A stretch of 64,000 bases of DNA. It comes from G965198795 sp965198795. Its GTDB lineage: Bacteria > Pseudomonadota > Alphaproteobacteria > Rhodospirillales > Casp-alpha2. The stretch spans positions 248,001 to 312,000 of the forward strand of contig OZ240674.1 in assembly GCA_965198795.1 (NCBI GenBank). The letters run 5' to 3'. Positions 42,799-52,195 of the stretch are shown here, piece by piece. Position 1 is the first letter of the stretch. Each line of letters opens with the position of its first letter. The translations under genes were made by a program, and so were the position numbers. Below the pieces are notes generated by a model. That model saw only the letters and a list, made by a program, of their open reading frames with translations. It had not been told where the DNA came from and ran no database searches.

Positions 42799-44190
42799 AT
42801 GAAATGTTTTTCCGACCTCGGCCTGGCCGAGCCCGTCCTGCGCGCCGTCGAGGCCGAGGGCTATTCCGAACCGACCCCGATTCAGACGCGCGCTATCCCG
42901 GCGCTGATGGACGGCCACGATCTGATCGGCGTCGCGCAAACGGGCACGGGCAAGACGGCGGCGTTTTCGCTGCCGCTGTTAAGCTGGTTGCATGAGACGG
43001 ACCAAAAGCCCGTCCCGAAACAGCCCCGCGCCGTCATCCTGGCGCCGACGCGGGAACTCGCCGCGCAAATCGGACAAAACGTGCGGCTCTACGGCAAGGG
43101 CGCGCGGGTGAGGTCGGCGGCCGTGTTCGGCGGGGTCTCCATCCGTCGGCAAATCGAAACCATGCGCCGGGGCGTGCATGTGCTGATCGCGACGCCGGGG
43201 CGTCTGATCGACTTGTGGAACCTGGGGCATGTGGATTTGTCCGAGGTGGACGTCTTCATCCTGGACGAGGCGGATCGTATGCTGGACATGGGCTTCATCC
43301 ACGATGTGAGAAAGATCGCGGCCGCGACGCCGGAAGACCGCCAGACCGTCATGTTTTCCGCCACCATGCCGAAAGCGGTCGAAGGATTGGCGGAAAGCCT
43401 TCTGGACGATCCGGTCCGGGTCGAGGCGGCGCCGCAAGCCACGACGGCCAAGCGTGTGGAGCAGCGCGTGCTGTTCGTGAAAAAAGAAGATAAACGCCGC
43501 CTGTTGCTGGAGCTGTTATCCGACGACGGCTTTGCCCGGGTGCTGGTCTTCACCCGCACCAAACACGGCGCGGACCGTGTCGCGCGCTGGCTGGAAGAGG
43601 GGCGCGTCAACGCCGCGGCCATTCACGGCAACAAGTCGCAAAACGCCCGGCAACGCTCGCTCAAGGGGTTCTCTGCGGGCAAGGTCCGCGTTCTGGTCGC
43701 GACCGACATCGCGGCGCGGGGCATTGACGTGGACGACGTGACCCACGTGATCAATTTCGAACTGCCCGACGATATCGAGAACTACGTTCACCGCGTCGGC
43801 CGGACGGCGCGCGGCGGCGCGGCGGGCGTCGCCCTGTCCTTTTGTTCGGCGGATGAGCGCGGCCTGGTGGGCGACGTGGAACGGGCGACGCGTCAATCGA
43901 TTCCCGTCATGGCGGATCACGCCTTTCATGACGAGGCGATCGCGTCCGATATTCACTCCGCGGCCCGGCCCAAGCGCGGCGGCGGGAACGCCAACCGGGG
44001 CGGAGCGAAAAGCGGCGCCCGCCGTCCGGGGTCGAAAGACCGTCCGAACCGTGGGGGCGAGGGTGGAAAGCCCGGCGGCCAAAACCGGTTCTTAAAACCC
44101 AAGGGCGCGTCCGGGGGACAAGGAAAGAACGGGCCGCGCTATCGCAAGGGCGGCAAGGGCGGCAAACCCGGCTTCAAGAAAGCCGCCTGA
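42799..44190 (+). CDS. DEAD-box RNA helicase, RhlE-like
   Basis: 463 residues from the ATG at 42799; an upstream in-frame extension lacks a ribosome-binding site. Motifs in order: Q-motif FSDLGLAEPVLRAVEAEGYSEPTPIQ, motif I AQTGTGKT, Ia PTRELA, II DEAD (ILDEADRMLDMGF), III SAT, V TDIAARGID, VI HRVGRTARGG. The C-terminal tail (about 375-463) is Gly/Lys/Arg-rich and probably binds RNA. It would unwind RNA duplexes in ribosome assembly or mRNA decay. It stands alone on the plus strand. Confidence 0.93.
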   Translation: MKCFSDLGLAEPVLRAVEAEGYSEPTPIQTRAIPALMDGHDLIGVAQTGTGKTAAFSLPLLSWLHETDQKPVPKQPRAVILAPTRELAAQIGQNVRLYGKGARVRSAAVFGGVSIRRQIETMRRGVHVLIATPGRLIDLWNLGHVDLSEVDVFILDEADRMLDMGFIHDVRKIAAATPEDRQTVMFSATMPKAVEGLAESLLDDPVRVEAAPQATTAKRVEQRVLFVKKEDKRRLLLELLSDDGFARVLVFTRTKHGADRVARWLEEGRVNAAAIHGNKSQNARQRSLKGFSAGKVRVLVATDIAARGIDVDDVTHVINFELPDDIENYVHRVGRTARGGAAGVALSFCSADERGLVGDVERATRQSIPVMADHAFHDEAIASDIHSAARPKRGGGNANRGGAKSGARRPGSKDRPNRGGEGGKPGGQNRFLKPKGASGGQGKNGPRYRKGGKGGKPGFKKAA

Positions 44191-44193
44191 GTC

Positions 44194-44370
44194 TCATTCG
44201 CCGGGAAACGCCAGTTCCAGTTCCACCTGGCCAACGTCGATGACGACCTTGCCTTCATTTTCGAAATTGACGGTGACCTTGCCGCCGACGGACGTCTGCA
44301 CCCTTCCCAAACCCCATTCGGGCCGGGTTGGATGGCGAACGAACGCGCCGGGCGGGAATTCGTTGGTCAT
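44194..44370 (-). CDS. DUF3553 protein (58 residues)
   Basis: A short gene from the ATG at 44370 to a TGA at 44194. The product starts MTNEFPPGAFVRHPTRPEWG, continues LGRVQTSVGGKVTVNFENEG and ends VVIDVGQVELELAFPGE. The pattern VRHP.RPEWG.G.VQ...G..VTV.FE..GK..I is that of DUF3553, a small SH3-like barrel related to the end of CarD/helicase tails. The function is unknown. It lies 33 bp downstream of the M16 peptidase stop.. on the same strand, so it is probably co-transcribed with it. Confidence 0.8.
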   Translation of the reverse strand: MTNEFPPGAFVRHPTRPEWGLGRVQTSVGGKVTVNFENEGKVVIDVGQVELELAFPGE

Positions 44371-44403
44371 TATCCGGCGGTGACGAGGCGCCCGGGCGCC
44401 CGG

Positions 44404-45660
44404 TTAATTCAATCGCGCCTGGAAGGCGTCCCGGCTTTCCAAACGCCCGAGCGGGCCGATGGCGGTCAGCGTCACCGGCGTGGCGAACATTCGTTCGGCT
44501 ACTTTCAAAACGTCTTCGACGTTAACGGCGTCCACGTCCGCGACGACTTCTTCCGCCGGAATGACGCGGTCAAACAGCAGCAACTGGCGCGCCATCTGTT
44601 CCGAGCGCGACGAAGTGCTTTCCAGGGACATCAGGACGCTCGATTTTAATTGCGCCCGCGCCCGGGCGACCTCCTCTCCGGTCACCGACGTCCGGACCTT
44701 GTTGATCTCATCCGCGACGACAGGCGTCAGTTCCTCCATTTCCGCCTCGCCGGCGCCCGCGTAGACGCCGAACAGGCCGCCGTCCCGATAGGACGACAGA
44801 AAGGAATAGACGGAATAGACGAGGCCGCGCGCCTCACGCACCTCTTGGAACAGGCGGGACGACATGCCGCCGCCGAAGAGGGCCGAGAGAACCGCGCCCG
44901 CATAAAAATCCTCATCGTCATAGGACAGACCGTCAAAGCCGATCAGGACGTGGACCTGTTCCAAATCGCGCTTTGTGCGGTGTTCGCCGCCCCGATAGGC
45001 CGCGGCCTCCGTATGCGGCGCGGTCTCGGCCGCCAGATTGTCGAAATGCCCGTTTACCGTGGCGACCAGGTCGTCGTGATTCAGATTGCCGGCGGCGGCG
45101 ACGACGGTGGCCGGCGCGGCGTAATTGGATTTCAGGTACGAACAGACGCTTTTCCGCGTCATCGCGCCAATCCCCTCCACCGTGCCCAGCACCGGCCGGC
45201 CCAGCGCCTGGCCGGGGAAGGCGGTTTCCTGAAAGAAATCAAAAACGACGTCATCGGGCGTGTCGTGGGCCTGGTGGATTTCCTGAATAACGACGGCGCG
45301 TTCGCGCTCCAGCTCTTCTTCGGCGAGCGTCGCGTTCTGCATCAGGTCGGACACCATATCGACGGCGAGGCCCAGATCGTCCTTCAACATTTTAGCGTAG
45401 AAGGCGGTTTGCTCGCGGGTTGTATAAGCGTTCATATGGCCGCCGGCGGCCTCGATTTCCTCGGCGATCATGCGCGCGTCGCGCCGCCCAGTGCCTTTGA
45501 ACACCATGTGTTCCAGAAGGTGGCTGACACCGTTCATCTCGGGCGTCTCGTTGCGCGCGCCAACGCCGACCCAGGCGCCGACGGAAACGGTCTCAACCCG
45601 ATCCATGGTCTCGGACACGACGCGCAGGCCGTTGTCCAACACGGTGACGCGGACGGTCAT
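44404..45660 (-). CDS. M16-family zinc metallopeptidase (processing peptidase-like)
   Basis: 418 residues. The inverted zinc motif HxxEH is visible as SHLLEHMVFKGTGRRDARMIAEEIE, and GGHMNAYTTREQTAFYAKML is typical of bacterial homologues of the mitochondrial processing peptidase beta subunit. The distal Glu ligand lies in the helix around LAEEELERERAVVIQEI. The second, inactive-type half contains LGGGMSSRLFQEVREARGLVYSVY. It probably cleaves peptides in the periplasm or cytoplasm; no clear signal peptide. thrC lies upstream on the same strand, the usual arrangement in the class. Confidence 0.92.
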   Translation of the reverse strand: MTVRVTVLDNGLRVVSETMDRVETVSVGAWVGVGARNETPEMNGVSHLLEHMVFKGTGRRDARMIAEEIEAAGGHMNAYTTREQTAFYAKMLKDDLGLAVDMVSDLMQNATLAEEELERERAVVIQEIHQAHDTPDDVVFDFFQETAFPGQALGRPVLGTVEGIGAMTRKSVCSYLKSNYAAPATVVAAAGNLNHDDLVATVNGHFDNLAAETAPHTEAAAYRGGEHRTKRDLEQVHVLIGFDGLSYDDEDFYAGAVLSALFGGGMSSRLFQEVREARGLVYSVYSFLSSYRDGGLFGVYAGAGEAEMEELTPVVADEINKVRTSVTGEEVARARAQLKSSVLMSLESTSSRSEQMARQLLLFDRVIPAEEVVADVDAVNVEDVLKVAERMFATPVTLTAIGPLGRLESRDAFQARLN

Positions 45661-45894
45661 GGAATCCTCCCACGGAATTTGTCCCGGTCCTTGACGGACG
45701 ATTGATCTTCCTTAAAGCACCCAATGTAGCCAAGGCGCGGGGAAACTCAAGAGTTCCGCCGCGAGACGGCGGCTTTGTGAGCGGATTGCGCGTGTTTACG
45801 GGTTTTGGGACACGGCCGCGAGAGTCGCTCGATTGCGCTCGCGGCGAATGATATCGACCGGATATCCACTGGCGGAGGGACTCCAAGCGGGCGG

Positions 45895-47304
45895 TCACGC
45901 CGACGCCGATGTTCCCAGCGTCTTGTCCACGAAGGCCCGTACGGCCCCAAGATCATTGGGCAGCGTCACCGCCCGCGCCGGGCGGTCGAAAAGGTCCGAG
46001 AGATAATCCGGCAATCTTGGCTCCAATCCCGTCGCCTCCGTCACGGCCGCCGGGAACTTGGCCGGATGGGCGGTGCCGAGGATGATCATGGGCGTATCGG
46101 CGCCGGCCTTGCGGCAAGCCCGTGCGGCCCCCACGCCGGTCGCGGTGTGCGGACAGATTTGAAAGCCGTTGGTCTCGAAAACGTCCTTGATGACGGCCTT
46201 GGACGCGTCGTCGCCGAAGCCCGCGCCGTCGAACAGTTGCCGCGCTTTGGCCAGTTGGTCCCTGGAAACCTCTAACCGGCCCGTTTTACGGAAATCCGCC
46301 ATCATCCGCGCGCATTCGGCGCCGTCCCGCTCCAGCAAATCGAACAGCAGGCGTTCGAAGTTGCTGGGCGCCTGGATATCCATGCTGGGCGAGATCGTCG
46401 GCGCCACGGCCTTCATTTCCATCACGCCCGTTTGGAAGAACCGGGCCAGGATGTCGTTGGCGTTGGACCCGGTCGCCAGTTGTTCGACGGGCAGGCCCAT
46501 TTGAACAGCGCCGTACCCCGCGAACACATTACCGAAGTTGCCGCTGGGCACGCAGAACGAGACCGGCTTCTCTGGTCCGCCCAGTTTCAGCGCCGCCCAG
46601 AAATAATAGACGATCTGCGCCATCACCCGCGCCCAGTTGATGGAATTAACGGCGGAAAGACGATGGCGGTCGCGGAACGGCTCGTCATTGAACATGGCCT
46701 TAACCAGATCCTGGCAATCATCGAAATTGCCCTCAATCCGGATGACGTGGAGATTATCCGCCGCCGCCGTGGTCATCTGGCGTTCCTGTACTGGCGAGAC
46801 GCGTCCCTTGGGCAGCAGCATGAAGACCTCAAGCGCGCTCAGGCCGCCGCAGGCGTCCAGGGCCGCCGCGCCCGTGTCGCCCGACGTCGCGCCGACGATG
46901 GTGGCTTTCCCGCCCCGGCGGGCGAGGACTTTATCGAACATGCGGGCGAGGGCGCGCATGGCGACGTCCTTGAACGCCAGCGTCGGACCCCTCGCGAGGT
47001 CCATCAGCCAAAATCCGCCGCCCATGGCGGTCAGGGGAATGACGTCCTCATGGGCGAAGGCGGAATAACTATCGCCGCAGATTTCCCGAAGGTCCTCCTG
47101 GGTGAACGTATCGCCCACGAACGGCGTCATGACGCGAACGGCCAGACCGGCGTAGCTCAGGCCCTTCATCGCCGCCAGCTCGTCCCTGGAAAACACAGGC
47201 CAGCTCTCCGGCACGTAAAGCCCGCCGTCCCGCGCCAGACCGGTCAGCAGAACCTCTTCGAACGTCAGCGCCGGAGCCGCGCCCTGGGTGGAGATATAAC
47301 GCAT
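45895..47304 (-). CDS. thrC: Threonine synthase
   Basis: 469 residues of the long bacterial type. It starts RYISTQGAAPALTFEEVLLTGLARDGGLYVPE. The PLP lysine is in ARGPTLAFKDVAMRALARM, and GATSGDTGAAALDACGG binds the cofactor phosphate. CVPSGNFGNVFAGYGA is also typical. It converts O-phosphohomoserine to threonine; the kinase that makes the substrate is encoded at 33.1 kb. The M16 peptidase gene follows after 234 bp. Confidence 0.96.
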   Translation of the reverse strand: MRYISTQGAAPALTFEEVLLTGLARDGGLYVPESWPVFSRDELAAMKGLSYAGLAVRVMTPFVGDTFTQEDLREICGDSYSAFAHEDVIPLTAMGGGFWLMDLARGPTLAFKDVAMRALARMFDKVLARRGGKATIVGATSGDTGAAALDACGGLSALEVFMLLPKGRVSPVQERQMTTAAADNLHVIRIEGNFDDCQDLVKAMFNDEPFRDRHRLSAVNSINWARVMAQIVYYFWAALKLGGPEKPVSFCVPSGNFGNVFAGYGAVQMGLPVEQLATGSNANDILARFFQTGVMEMKAVAPTISPSMDIQAPSNFERLLFDLLERDGAECARMMADFRKTGRLEVSRDQLAKARQLFDGAGFGDDASKAVIKDVFETNGFQICPHTATGVGAARACRKAGADTPMIILGTAHPAKFPAAVTEATGLEPRLPDYLSDLFDRPARAVTLPNDLGAVRAFVDKTLGTSASA

Positions 47305-47890
47305 TTCCGGTCTCCGTCATGGTCCGTCATGGGATGGCGGAGAGATATTCCGTTTCTCCCGCCGAGTCACTCCCGCGCTTAGGCTCACGACCGCGCGGGC
47401 GTGGGGATGGCGAACTAAGAGTGGGCGCCGTCAATGAACGGGGGCTCAGAGCAGCTTCACCAGCGCGGCGGCTTGCGCCCGCGCCTGATCCTCGGGCGCG
47501 CCGCTTCTCGTCAGCATGTCCACATAAACCAGCTTGTCGAACGTGACCATGCTCATGGACGCACTATATCATTTCCCCGCCGGGCGAAGTCAATGAACGG
47601 GGGCGGAGCGGGCCGGGACGCCGGGGGCGGGGCGCGGATAAAGGCCGCAGCGGCGCGGGAAACGGCGCGAGGCCGGTCAACCGCCGCCGCCCGCAAGGCG
47701 GATTGACTGCGGCCGGGACTCTGCATAATAAAGTTGTGAAAGAAGGCTGCGCGAGAAAGTTGTGCAAATCCGGTTTTTCTGTGAAATAATGAGTCTCACG
47801 GAAAGTCAAACAACTTCATGACAATAAAGGCTTTCCTGGACACGGGGCGGACTATGGTGTCCTCCCCCGTCGTTGAACAGGGAGAAACAC
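47305..47890. other. Intergenic region before the first TRAP operon
   Basis: 586 bp between thrC and dctP. It contains the small minus-strand frame at 47446-47556. About 100-160 bp before the dctP start there are two direct copies of AAAGTTGTG (near 47731 and 47757), a possible activator or repressor site. The middle is a very GC-rich stretch without gene character. Confidence 0.5.
47446..47556 (-). CDS. 36-residue protein resembling the DUF1640 N-terminus
   Basis: The frame from the ATG at 47556 encodes MSMVTFDKLVYVDMLTRSGA followed by PEDQARAQAAALVKLL and a stop. It resembles the first 35 residues of DUF1640 (CCDC90-like) coiled-coil proteins, where TFDTLKF...L..AG.PE.QA.A.A.AL is conserved. 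The coiled-coil and membrane segment of that family are missing. It is either a truncated remnant or a genuine mini-protein. Confidence 0.45.
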   Translation of the reverse strand: MSMVTFDKLVYVDMLTRSGAPEDQARAQAAALVKLL

Positions 47891-49012
47891 ATGTTCAAGC
47901 TGAAATCGCTCATCGCGGGCGCCGTCATGACCGCAGCGGCCGCCGCCTTCGTGGCCGCGCCGCTGGAGGCCGGGGCCGGGGAGGTTACTATCCGCGTTCA
48001 GTCGGTGATTCCATCGAAAGCCGACGAAGTCACCATGCTGAAGGATTTCGCCGCCAACGTGGCGGCGCTCACCAATAACGAGGTGCGGATTGAGGTGCTG
48101 CCCGCCGGCGCCGTCGTCGGCGTGCGTGAAACGCTGGAGGCCGTTGACAAGGGGCTGATCGAGGGGGGATTCGCCTGGACGCACTATTGGTCGGGCTTCC
48201 ATCCGGCCGCCATGCTGTTTGGCTCGCCCGTCGCCGGCGCCGGCGTCGGCCTCGACAACATCGCCTGGGTCAGCTGGTATCTCTTCGGCGGCGGCAAGGA
48301 ACTCTACAACCAGCTCTGGAAAGAGATGAAATTCAATGTGAAGGGCATTGTGTTGCAACCCGTCGGACCGGAGGCGCTGGGCTGGTTCAAGGAACCGATC
48401 AAGTCCATGGAAGATTTCCGCAAGTACCGTTTCCGCACGCCCCCCGGCATTCCGGGCCAGACCTATAAGGACATCGGCATTGCGGCCGTGGCCATGGGCG
48501 GCGGCGACATTCTGCCAGCGCTGGAAAAAGGCACAATCGACGCCGCCGAGTGGTGTTGCCCGAAACCCGACTCCGTGTTCGGCTTTCAGAAGGTCTTGAA
48601 GCACTACTATCTGCAAGGGCTGCACCAGGTGGTGGTGAACGCCGACATGTACATCAACGGCGACGTTTGGGCTAAACTGACCCCGCACCAGCAAAAGTCG
48701 ATCGAGGTCGCCGCCGACGCGTCGCTGATGCGCGCCATGAGCTACCGGATTTACGAGAACGGCAAGGCGCTCAAGGACCTGACGGAGAACCACGGCGTGA
48801 TCCTGCACGACACGCCGGCGGATTATTTTTCCGAATACATGAACGCGGCCCGGAAAACGCTGGAGGAGAACGCCCGGAAAAATCCCTTCTTCAAGAAGGT
48901 CTGGGAGTCTCAGCGGGCGTTCGCCGAGATCGCCGTTCCGTTCTGGGCCGGCGCCCAGCAATCCAACGCGAACCTGGGTCAGGCGTTCGCCAAGAGCCTA
49001 AAGAAGAACTAG
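47891..49012 (+). CDS. dctP: TRAP transporter substrate-binding protein (DctP family), system 1
   Basis: 373 residues from the ATG at 47891, after GGGAGAAACAC. A signal peptide spans about 1-32 (LIAGAVMTAAAAAFVAAPLEAGAG). DctP features follow: IRVQSVIPSKADEVTMLKDFAANVAALTNNEVRIEVLPAGAVVG, then FRTPPGIPGQTYKDIG, where the conserved carboxylate-binding Arg lies, and GTIDAAEWCCPKPDSVFGFQKV. It captures an organic-acid-type solute in the periplasm. A strong hairpin separates it from dctQ. Confidence 0.93.
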   Translation: MFKLKSLIAGAVMTAAAAAFVAAPLEAGAGEVTIRVQSVIPSKADEVTMLKDFAANVAALTNNEVRIEVLPAGAVVGVRETLEAVDKGLIEGGFAWTHYWSGFHPAAMLFGSPVAGAGVGLDNIAWVSWYLFGGGKELYNQLWKEMKFNVKGIVLQPVGPEALGWFKEPIKSMEDFRKYRFRTPPGIPGQTYKDIGIAAVAMGGGDILPALEKGTIDAAEWCCPKPDSVFGFQKVLKHYYLQGLHQVVVNADMYINGDVWAKLTPHQQKSIEVAADASLMRAMSYRIYENGKALKDLTENHGVILHDTPADYFSEYMNAARKTLEENARKNPFFKKVWESQRAFAEIAVPFWAGAQQSNANLGQAFAKSLKKN

Positions 49013-49041
49013 GGCCCGCCGCCCGGCGCCGGGATTAGGCA

Positions 49042-49070
49042 GGGGAAGCGGCGCACAGCGCCGCTTCCCC
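49042..49070 (+). terminator. Intercistronic hairpin between dctP and dctQ, system 1
   Basis: GGGGAAGCGGCG and CGCCGCTTCCCC form a perfect 12-bp stem with a CACAG loop. There is no T-run. Such hairpins after solute-binding-protein genes usually stabilise the upstream message or attenuate the permease genes. Confidence 0.7.
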
Positions 49071-49150
49071 GCCGCCCCGATCCGATTCAGATGGGGGAAC
49101 CGGCGCTAAACGGGAACCGAACCGGCGCCACATGACATAAGGGGGCTGGC

Positions 49151-49756
49151 GTGCCGACTGAACCGGTTATCGAAAACCTCGACACCACCGACGAGATGAT
49201 CGCCGAGCGCAGAGGCGGGGGCGGAATGCCGCCCGACATGCCGCGTTGGATGGCGGCGGTCATCATGGGTGTCGACAGCCTCAGCCTTTGGGTCGGGCGC
49301 GTCGTTTGCTGGCTCGTGGTTCCCATGTTCCTCGCCATGGTCTACGAGGTCGTCGCGCGCTACGCCTTCGTCGCGCCGACCATCTGGGCGTATGACGTCT
49401 CGCGCATGCTCTACGGCGCGCTGTTCATGCTGGGCGCCGGTTACGCGCTCTCCAAGGGCGTGCACATCCGCGCGGACTTCATCTACCGGAACTGGCCAGT
49501 GAGGCTTCAGGGCAGGGTGGACGTCATTCTTTATGTCTCGCTATATTTTCCGGGCCTGATCGCCTTTTTTTTCGCGTCGGCGGATTTCGCTTGGCTTTCT
49601 TGGGAGCGTGGCGAGACGAGCCTGGACACGGCCTGGGCGCCGATCATGGGACCGATCAAAACCTGCCTGCCGGCGGGAGTCGCTCTTCTTCTTATTCAAG
49701 GCGTGTCTGAATTGCTGAAAAGCTGGTGGGCCATGCGCAAGGGAGTGTGGCCCTGA
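49151..49756 (+). CDS. dctQ: TRAP transporter small permease subunit (DctQ), system 1
   Basis: 201 residues starting with GTG, with AAGGGGG upstream. There are four membrane helices typical of DctQ, with the conserved VVARYAFVAPTIWAYDVSRMLYGALFMLGAGYALSKGVHIRADF block (residues 60-110), whose GA..AL..G.HVR.D pattern marks the family. It pairs with the large subunit DctM, whose start overlaps its stop (TGATG). Confidence 0.93.
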   Translation: MPTEPVIENLDTTDEMIAERRGGGGMPPDMPRWMAAVIMGVDSLSLWVGRVVCWLVVPMFLAMVYEVVARYAFVAPTIWAYDVSRMLYGALFMLGAGYALSKGVHIRADFIYRNWPVRLQGRVDVILYVSLYFPGLIAFFFASADFAWLSWERGETSLDTAWAPIMGPIKTCLPAGVALLLIQGVSELLKSWWAMRKGVWP

Positions 49757-51084
49757 TGGAGCCGGAAATCCTGGGTCTTGTCCTGATCGGCGTGATGTTG
49801 TTCGCCATCTTCGTCGGTTTCCCGATCTCATTCACGTTGATCTTCTTAGGAATCGTGTTCGGCTACATCGGCTTCGGCGACGTCGTGTTCTATTTGCTGA
49901 CCTTCCAGTTCTCGTCCGTGATGCTAGAGCAGACCCTGGCGGCGGTTCCTTTATTCGTCTTCATGGGAATTCTCATGGAGCAGGCGGGGTTGATGGAGCG
50001 TTTGTTCTCCGCCGTTCAGTTGATGCTGTCGCGTGTCAGGGGGGCGCTTTACCTGGCCGTCCTGTTCGTTTCCACCATCTTCGCCGCCGCCACCGGCATC
50101 GTCGGCGCGTCGGTGACGATTTTGGGCATCATGGCGGCCAAGACGATGAACCGGTCCGGCTATGACGTGAAGCTGGCGGCCGGCACCATCACGGCCGGGG
50201 GCACGCTGGGAATCCTGATTCCGCCCTCCATCATGCTGGTGGTCATGGGGCCGGTGCTGGAGGTGCCGGTGACGGACCTGTTCGCCGCCGCCATCATCCC
50301 CGGCGTCATGCTGGCCTCGCTTTACGCGTTTTACGCGTTGGGGCGATGCTGGCTGAACCCGTCGCTGGGTCCGGTGCTGGCGGAAGACCAGCGCGCGGAC
50401 GACATGGCGGAAGTCTTTGTCGAATTCCTGAAGGGCCTCGTCCCGCCGGCCGCTCTCGTGGCGTTCGCCCTGGGCAGCATCCTGTTCGGCCTCGCGACCC
50501 CGACGGAAGGCGCCGGCTGCGGCGCGTTCGGCGCGCTGCTTCTGGCCCTGGCCTATCGGCGGATGACGTGGCGGAAGTTCCAGGACTCCCTGGTCAAAAC
50601 GCTGGAGATCACGGCCCTGATCCTGATTCTGGTGGCCGCGTCGAATTTCTTCGGCGCCGTCTTCTCGCGTCTCGGGACGCCGGGTATGTTGACCGAACTC
50701 CTGCTCCAGTTGGAATTGAACAAATACGTCATTCTGTTCATCATCATGGCGTTGATCTTCCTGCTAGGATGGCCGCTGGAGTGGGTGCCCATCGTTCTGA
50801 TTATCGTGCCCATTCTGCTGCCGCTGGTCGAGGAACTGGGCTTCAACCTCACCTGGTTCGGCATCCTGGTGGCGGTGAACCTACAAACGGCCTGGCTGTC
50901 GCCGCCCGTGGCGCTGTCGGCCTATTTCCTAAAGGGGGTCGTGCCGGAATGGCCGCTCTCCAGCATCTATCTAGGCATGATGCAGTTCATGGGAATTCAG
51001 TTGATCGGCCTGCTTTTGATCATCGTCTTTCCGGAAATCGCCCTCTGGCTGCCGGACTATATTTACGGTTCGACGTCGAACTGA
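49756..51084 (+). CDS. dctM: TRAP transporter large permease subunit (DctM), system 1
   Basis: 442 residues of standard DctM length with about 12 helices. IPLFVFMG-like (here VPLFVFMGILMEQAG), STIFAAATGIVGASVTILGIMAA and GGTLGILIPPSIMLVVMG are the family signatures. It is the sodium-coupled channel-forming subunit. The ATG at 49756 overlaps the dctQ stop. The operon ends at 51084, followed by the first copy of the 95-bp repeat. Confidence 0.95.
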   Translation: MEPEILGLVLIGVMLFAIFVGFPISFTLIFLGIVFGYIGFGDVVFYLLTFQFSSVMLEQTLAAVPLFVFMGILMEQAGLMERLFSAVQLMLSRVRGALYLAVLFVSTIFAAATGIVGASVTILGIMAAKTMNRSGYDVKLAAGTITAGGTLGILIPPSIMLVVMGPVLEVPVTDLFAAAIIPGVMLASLYAFYALGRCWLNPSLGPVLAEDQRADDMAEVFVEFLKGLVPPAALVAFALGSILFGLATPTEGAGCGAFGALLLALAYRRMTWRKFQDSLVKTLEITALILILVAASNFFGAVFSRLGTPGMLTELLLQLELNKYVILFIIMALIFLLGWPLEWVPIVLIIVPILLPLVEELGFNLTWFGILVAVNLQTAWLSPPVALSAYFLKGVVPEWPLSSIYLGMMQFMGIQLIGLLLIIVFPEIALWLPDYIYGSTSN

Positions 51085-51184
51085 ACGGGACGGTTCGACG
51101 GGCCAGCCCCGTTCGACGGACGTTCCTGGAAGTTTCATGGTCCGGAATTTCGATGAAGAGGGAACGCCCAGCCGGCCTGGTGAC

Positions 51185-51279
51185 TGGCGTGTGGCAATGA
51201 TTTCTTTTCAACCCCGAGGTAATTCGGCTATACTAGCTTGAGAAAGCGCCGCTTTCCGGAGGGACCCAGCCGCGCGCCG
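51185..51279. repeat. 95-bp direct repeat, copy A
   Basis: About 91 of 95 positions match 53141-53235. It contains TGGCGTGTGGCAATGATTTC and AACCCCGAGGTAATTCGGCT and ends CAGCCGCGCGCCG. Copy B lies just before the second TRAP substrate-binding gene, so copy A is probably a leftover of that leader on the far side of the insert. Confidence 0.9.
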
Positions 51280-51332
51280 CGATCAAGGCGTTCGGCGGGC
51301 GGTGGCTCGCAAGGCTGAGTAGATCAACATCT

Positions 51333-52184
51333 TTAATAGTGCTTTGTAGCTCTGAACTGGCAGAGTTGTCCAGCACTCAGAAGCCGCAACGTCGAGTTTC
51401 GGCCTTCTGTGGCGATTGATTTCGCACCTGGGTGCGTGAAATCAGTATCAAATCGTGCGATGATTACTGGTACAGCCTTGCAATTTCCGACGATACCCTC
51501 GCTTATAGCCCAATCCCGAATCGCGTTGGAGGAAAGCCAATACCGTTTTAAGCCTTGAATTTTTGATGCTTCCGACAACACTGCATGAAACTCTTTCCGA
51601 CCACTTTCGATTAGGTCATTGTCGAGAGATTGGAATGAAGTACTGGCCACCAATCGTCTCGCTTCTAGCTCAATTGCATTGTCTGTTGAGTTTGCGGAAG
51701 CACGCTTCGCGATATCAATCGCGTCCTCGTATCTTTGTTGGTTGCTCAGTTCGTATGCCAAGGCTAGCAGTGCGCCCGACGATACAGCATTTTGGTCTGA
51801 CAGTTGAATTTCGTTCACCGTAGCGACCGCTGTGTCGAGCAAGGGTATCTTGAGGCCGTTCATGTTTTGGGCAATGGCTTGATATTGAGGGGACCGCAGA
51901 GGCACTTGTGCGACGACAGCATTTGCCTTTGAAAGTTCTACTAAAGCCCTATCCAACCGAGCAACATTGCCCGCTAGGCGATTGGCTTTTTCGGTAACAG
52001 CCCAATCCCATATGGCAGTTAAAGCCAGAGCCGACGAGATCATAAGTCCGACCAAGCCCGCCCATTTTGTAACTTTCGCGAAAGCGCTAGTTTCAGTCGC
52101 ATACACTTCGCGGCGAAGTTGATTTAACTCAGCTCGAAGTTCTAAAAGTTCATTTTCAGGCTCTTGTTGTTGATTATCCCCCAT
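51333..52184 (-). CDS. Membrane-anchored coiled-coil/helical-repeat protein, unknown function
   Basis: 283 residues. Residues 8-30 form a short coiled coil (ENELLELRAELNQLRREVYA), followed by one membrane helix (about 40-65, WAGLVGLMISSALALTAIWDW). The rest is helical, with TPR-like stretches such as ALLALAYELSNQQRYEDAIDIAKRA. The base composition is clearly AT-richer than its surroundings, a sign of recent transfer. It lies 12 bases after the metalloprotease-like gene on the same strand, so the two form a unit inside the insert. Confidence 0.7.
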   Translation of the reverse strand: MGDNQQQEPENELLELRAELNQLRREVYATETSAFAKVTKWAGLVGLMISSALALTAIWDWAVTEKANRLAGNVARLDRALVELSKANAVVAQVPLRSPQYQAIAQNMNGLKIPLLDTAVATVNEIQLSDQNAVSSGALLALAYELSNQQRYEDAIDIAKRASANSTDNAIELEARRLVASTSFQSLDNDLIESGRKEFHAVLSEASKIQGLKRYWLSSNAIRDWAISEGIVGNCKAVPVIIARFDTDFTHPGAKSIATEGRNSTLRLLSAGQLCQFRATKHY

Positions 52185-52195
52185 TTTACATCACC

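Noticed and set aside
45593..45898. 101-codon minus-strand frame starting within the thrC stop region
   Set aside because: Its composition is that of a shadow frame; it overlaps the 5' end of the M16 peptidase gene in another frame.
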